Below, in pieces: positions 62,101 to 64,000 of a stretch of DNA of 64,000 nucleotides. This DNA comes from Ascidia mentula (taxonomy: Eukaryota; Chordata; Ascidiacea; Phlebobranchia; Ascidiidae). Every line of letters starts with the position of its first letter. The stretch's first letter is position 1. The position numbers were made by a program, and so were the translations under genes. The notes under the pieces were generated by a model. It had not been told where the DNA came from. It saw only the letters and a list, made by a program, of their open reading frames with translations, and ran no database searches. The DNA lies in NCBI GenBank assembly GCA_947561715.1, contig OX387202.1, positions 15,389,001 to 15,453,000 of the forward strand, given 5' to 3'.

Positions 62101-62564
62101 AAGATGTGGCATTTAGACAAATGTTGCCATCAAATTGATCAGCTGGAGGCCGTATTCTTATGTAGACTTGAATTGAATCTCCACTATAGTTCTTGTCTGT
62201 TCGAATTAAATGCTTTTTAGTCTTTTTGCATATCCGAAGTTAAATAAATCTGTGCGTGGTTTAGTCAGCAACCTACACTGTTAATGAATAACGCAGAAGG
62301 TTTTTTATTTAGCGATCTCCCAGATTGGAAAGTTTGTTTTTTGCGCGGAGGATCTTGTTTCGGCGATCGTTACCTGCGCGGACGATCGCAACGTTTTTTA
62401 GTATGTTAATGCATTAGCTCATTAATATTGCGCGGATTATCGGTAAATTTTCGCAAAAGTGCGCGGACGATCTTAGCAATCATATGAATAAATGAATAAA
62501 TAGGTGCACTGGCTACAAGCTACTAAATAAAGATAACAAACTTACCTTTTCCCGCAAACGACAT
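50498..62564 (-). CDS. KIF15: Kinesin-12 family motor (KIF15-like), complete
   Basis: KIF15 is a plus-end-directed spindle motor that crosslinks microtubules and backs up kinesin-5 in bipolar spindle assembly. Twenty-eight exons total 3756 nt and give 1251 residues in one frame (human about 1390). The motor has the P-loop GQTGSGKT at 94-101, switch I NRESSRSH at 218-225, switch [10 protein letters not shown] at 251-258 and YRDSKLT at 303-309. The neck follows at [12 protein letters not shown]. The rest is predicted coiled coil with the kinesin-12 landmark [11 protein letters not shown] and the C-terminal [15 protein letters not shown] motif typical of KIF15. The start ATG (62564-62562) opens a 19-nt first exon MSFAGK. 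The stop TAA is at 50500-50498. The short N-terminus and the C-terminal motif exclude kinesin-1, kinesin-5 and CENP-E. Small skipped exons in the stalk cannot be excluded. Confidence 0.96.
50739..51026. repeat. hAT-like miniature inverted-repeat element in KIF15 intron 27
   Basis: Begins CAGTGGTTCTTAACC and ends GGTTAACAACCACTG, inverted repeats of the same type as 38020-38196. It is 288 bp with no transposase frame. I see no matching target-site duplication. Confidence 0.65.
51484..51580 (+). repeat. tRNA-derived SINE in KIF15 intron 26
   Basis: Contains the A-box-like TGGGTCAAGCGC, GACCCATATACCAAG, CCTGATCGGTATTCGTG, CAGGATATCCTGGG and B-box GGTTCAAATCC, ending in a short A-run. Orientation is antisense to the gene. 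Confidence 0.85.
52255..52312. repeat. Dispersed repeat with spliced-leader-like sequence, copy 2
   Basis: The minus strand reads GATTCTATTTCAATAATTG, then ATACTGACGATGCC. The blocks match copy 1 at 8510-8560. It lies in the KIF15 intron between exons 25 and 26. Confidence 0.55.
53222..53322 (+). repeat. tRNA-derived SINE in KIF15 intron 22
   Basis: Best-preserved copy: A-box TGGTCAAGTGC, then GCCCGACCCATACAACAAG, CGGGATTCGTGGCCAGGATA and B-box GGGTTCAAATCCCGG. The spacing of the A and B boxes is a little longer than in a tRNA, and no anticodon stem is preserved. Confidence 0.88.
53611..53636. repeat. Fragment of the foldback element
   Basis: AGATCAGGTCTCATCAGTGC plus AGCTTGG matches the inner part of the arms at 2229-2376. 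It lies in KIF15 intron 22. Confidence 0.5.
54418..54493. repeat. 38-bp tandem duplication in KIF15 intron 20
   Basis: Two copies beginning at 54418 and 54456, sharing GCGATTATGGCTTAAAATT and CCATTTACCATT, lie just downstream of the exon 20 donor. Confidence 0.85.
59701..62564 (-). CDS. KIF15: KIF15 exons 1-8 (motor domain)
   Basis: Exons: 62564-62546, 62196-62015, 61899-61823, 61647-61506, 61175-60993, 60756-60645, 60440-60217, 59868-59701. Family matches are [92 protein letters not shown] and [18 protein letters not shown]. All nucleotide-binding motifs are intact, so the motor is expected to be active. Exon 1 adds only six residues before the split codon, much shorter than the leader of the human protein. 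Confidence 0.96.
62343..62472. promoter_or_regulatory. Four-copy GCGCGGANGATC motif cluster in KIF15 intron 1
   Basis: GCGCGGAGGATC (62343-62354), GCGCGGACGATC (62376-62387), GCGCGGATTATC (62430-62441) and GCGCGGACGATC (62461-62472) occur in one orientation within 130 bp. They are 31-54 bp apart with unrelated AT-rich DNA between. This is either a cluster of binding sites near the promoter or a decayed repeat. Confidence 0.55.
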
Positions 62565-62589
62565 GACAAAACAAGTTCGAGCCTAAATT

Positions 62590-62689
62590 TTCAAACAATT
62601 ATTCTCTTTGTTTACACTTAAAAAATTGCATTGACCGACCGCTCATTGATGTAAATTGTAAATAAAAAACGCGATGAAGCTTTCCCGCC
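62590..62689 (-). promoter_or_regulatory. KIF15 proximal promoter with E2F/CHR-like motifs
   Basis: Upstream of the start codon lie a minus-strand TTTGAA (62595-62590), identical to the cell-cycle homology region hexamer, and an E2F consensus TTTCCCGCC (plus strand, 62681-62689), about 26 and 117 nt away. Paired E2F and CHR elements are typical of genes expressed in G2/M, which fits a mitotic kinesin. The transcription start is unknown. Confidence 0.45.
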
Positions 62690-62699
62690 ATTTTTTTGT

Positions 62700-64000
62700 C
62701 TATGCAGGTTTGGAAAAATTATTTTCTTTCGGTCTGTTTTTGATGATTTTGCGAATAATTTTGAAACGCAGGTTTAAGTTTTTCCCTGCTTTTTTAAGTT
62801 TTATGCAGCAAAAAATAACATGATAATTAGTTAACATTTAACTATATAAAATATGGCGAACATGTTACTAATTCTCTAGTGCAGGCCGTTTGAACTCCTA
62901 ACAGATCTGCCACAGGATCGGCGGCGCATGGGTCATTTAGGGACACTTTTTGATCTTGCAAGACGGCTGACGGAAATGTTCTATTGTGTTATCACAAATA
63001 TGTACTGTGGTGATTAGTGGTGCTGGTCATTATGTCAGGTTAACAATTGTAAATCGTTTTAGAATTCTACTTCGCGCAAATGCTCAAATGGTAAAACCAG
63101 AGGTGGGATTCAAATATTTTAGTATCTGGTTCTCTCACCATAGCAGCTTGAAGTAAAATATAGGCCTACACATAAGGTTGTTAACAACGGGTTCGCGTAG
63201 GTCGCTAAATTCCACGAACTCGGTTGCACGAACCGACTGAACCCCACGAAGTATGTCAGCATTAGACTTTGACCTACAGCAACTGCGCTTGTTTACCGAT
63301 GTGGTCCGTCGAACCATTTCACATCCATAAAACGATTTATTTTTAAATGGTATTGTTATTGTTTTACAATTATTTAGCACTACTCATTTTGATATTTCGA
63401 CATCAGATGACTTAATTGTCTGGTCTCTTGCGAAGACTTCCTATTTCTTTTATATTTGGCGTGAGGTATCAACGTTGAAAGTAAAATGCAGCGACAAAAC
63501 ATGGCAATGCAGATTAATTCCAGCACTTTGCCGCAAAACGAATGAACGTTACGGAAAAGCAAAGCGCAAACGTTAATGAAAACTGACACTAAATACATCC
63601 GGTGTTGATGCCGAACGTTTTAGCATGAAGAATGGTCCAAGCCACGAAATCAAAATAAAACAACAAAATTGAAGAATTGGCGGTGGATCGTTGGTGCATA
63701 GAAATTGGCCATTGCACATATTACAAAGCTTTTACATATTATTGAAACATATTAAATGCACGCACTAGTAGCACTAAACTGCATCTGTTACTTGTGGCAG
63801 GTAAGTAATGTCATGTTAGATACTTTCAAATCAAAGCACAGCTGGTATGTTGGATATGACAGGATGAAATAATTTGGAAGAACCTGGGATGACAAAAGTT
63901 ACAACACAACTCCATTTACTGAAACTTGGTGAACCTCAACAGACCACTAACACAAAAAATAGCAAGTCACAATTTGTGTCTATGTGATAAGAGAGTACAA
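62700..64000. other. Upstream flank of KIF15
   Basis: About 1.3 kb with no recognised gene. One short possible plus-strand exon at 63756-63800 ends at a consensus donor. Other open frames here (81 and 72 codons, minus strand) have no family resemblance. Confidence 0.5.

Noticed and set aside
50498-62564. Alternative assignment to kinesin-5, kinesin-1 or CENP-E
   Set aside because: The stalk motif [11 protein letters not shown] and the C-terminal [15 protein letters not shown] motif are specific to the KIF15 group, and the length is far below CENP-E.

Overview
The window is eukaryotic nuclear DNA and almost certainly comes from an invertebrate animal. It is AT-rich, and its genes are cut into short exons by many small introns with GT...AG borders. 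All four recognisable protein genes lie on the minus strand, head to tail. Gene identities come from hand-splicing the exons and matching the products to family sequences I know. The gene complement, the compact introns, and repeats resembling the ascidian spliced leader make a sea squirt such as Ciona my best guess for the source. That is inference and I did not test it.

Layout by falling coordinate, which is the direction of transcription. 62564-50498 is a complete kinesin-12 gene (KIF15-like): 28 coding exons, 1251 residues, with an N-terminal motor and a long coiled coil. 48297-45950 and 42463-40418 are two tandem paralogous cysteine dioxygenase genes (CDO1 family), four coding exons each with identical exon phases. 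36780-160 is a TRRAP gene, the giant scaffold of the SAGA and NuA4/TIP60 histone acetyltransferase complexes. Fifty-eight coding exons (2943 codons, continuous frame) are present. The gene runs off the left edge, so the rest of the FAT region, the pseudokinase and the FATC tail are outside the window.

The genes do not form an obvious pathway. TRRAP is a chromatin co-activator, KIF15 a mitotic motor, and the CDO pair acts in cysteine catabolism. TRRAP and KIF15 both carry an E2F-type TTTCCCGCC box just upstream of the start codon, which fits growth or cell-cycle control. The CDO paralogs show an unusual pattern: the last exon is about 95% identical at DNA level while the earlier exons are much more diverged, which suggests recent gene conversion.

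Non-coding structure includes an 80-bp minisatellite of about seven copies, three tandem 216-221 bp repeats, a tRNA-derived SINE family, hAT-like miniature inverted-repeat elements, a long foldback element, several microsatellites and promoter-like motif clusters inside the largest TRRAP introns. I saw no CRISPR array, no transposase gene, no complete tRNA or rRNA gene and no virus-like gene. I found no clearly new biological system. The best leads are the CDO gene conversion, the intronic promoter-like clusters, the four-copy motif cluster in KIF15 intron 1, and a 69-nt phase-neutral intron in TRRAP.
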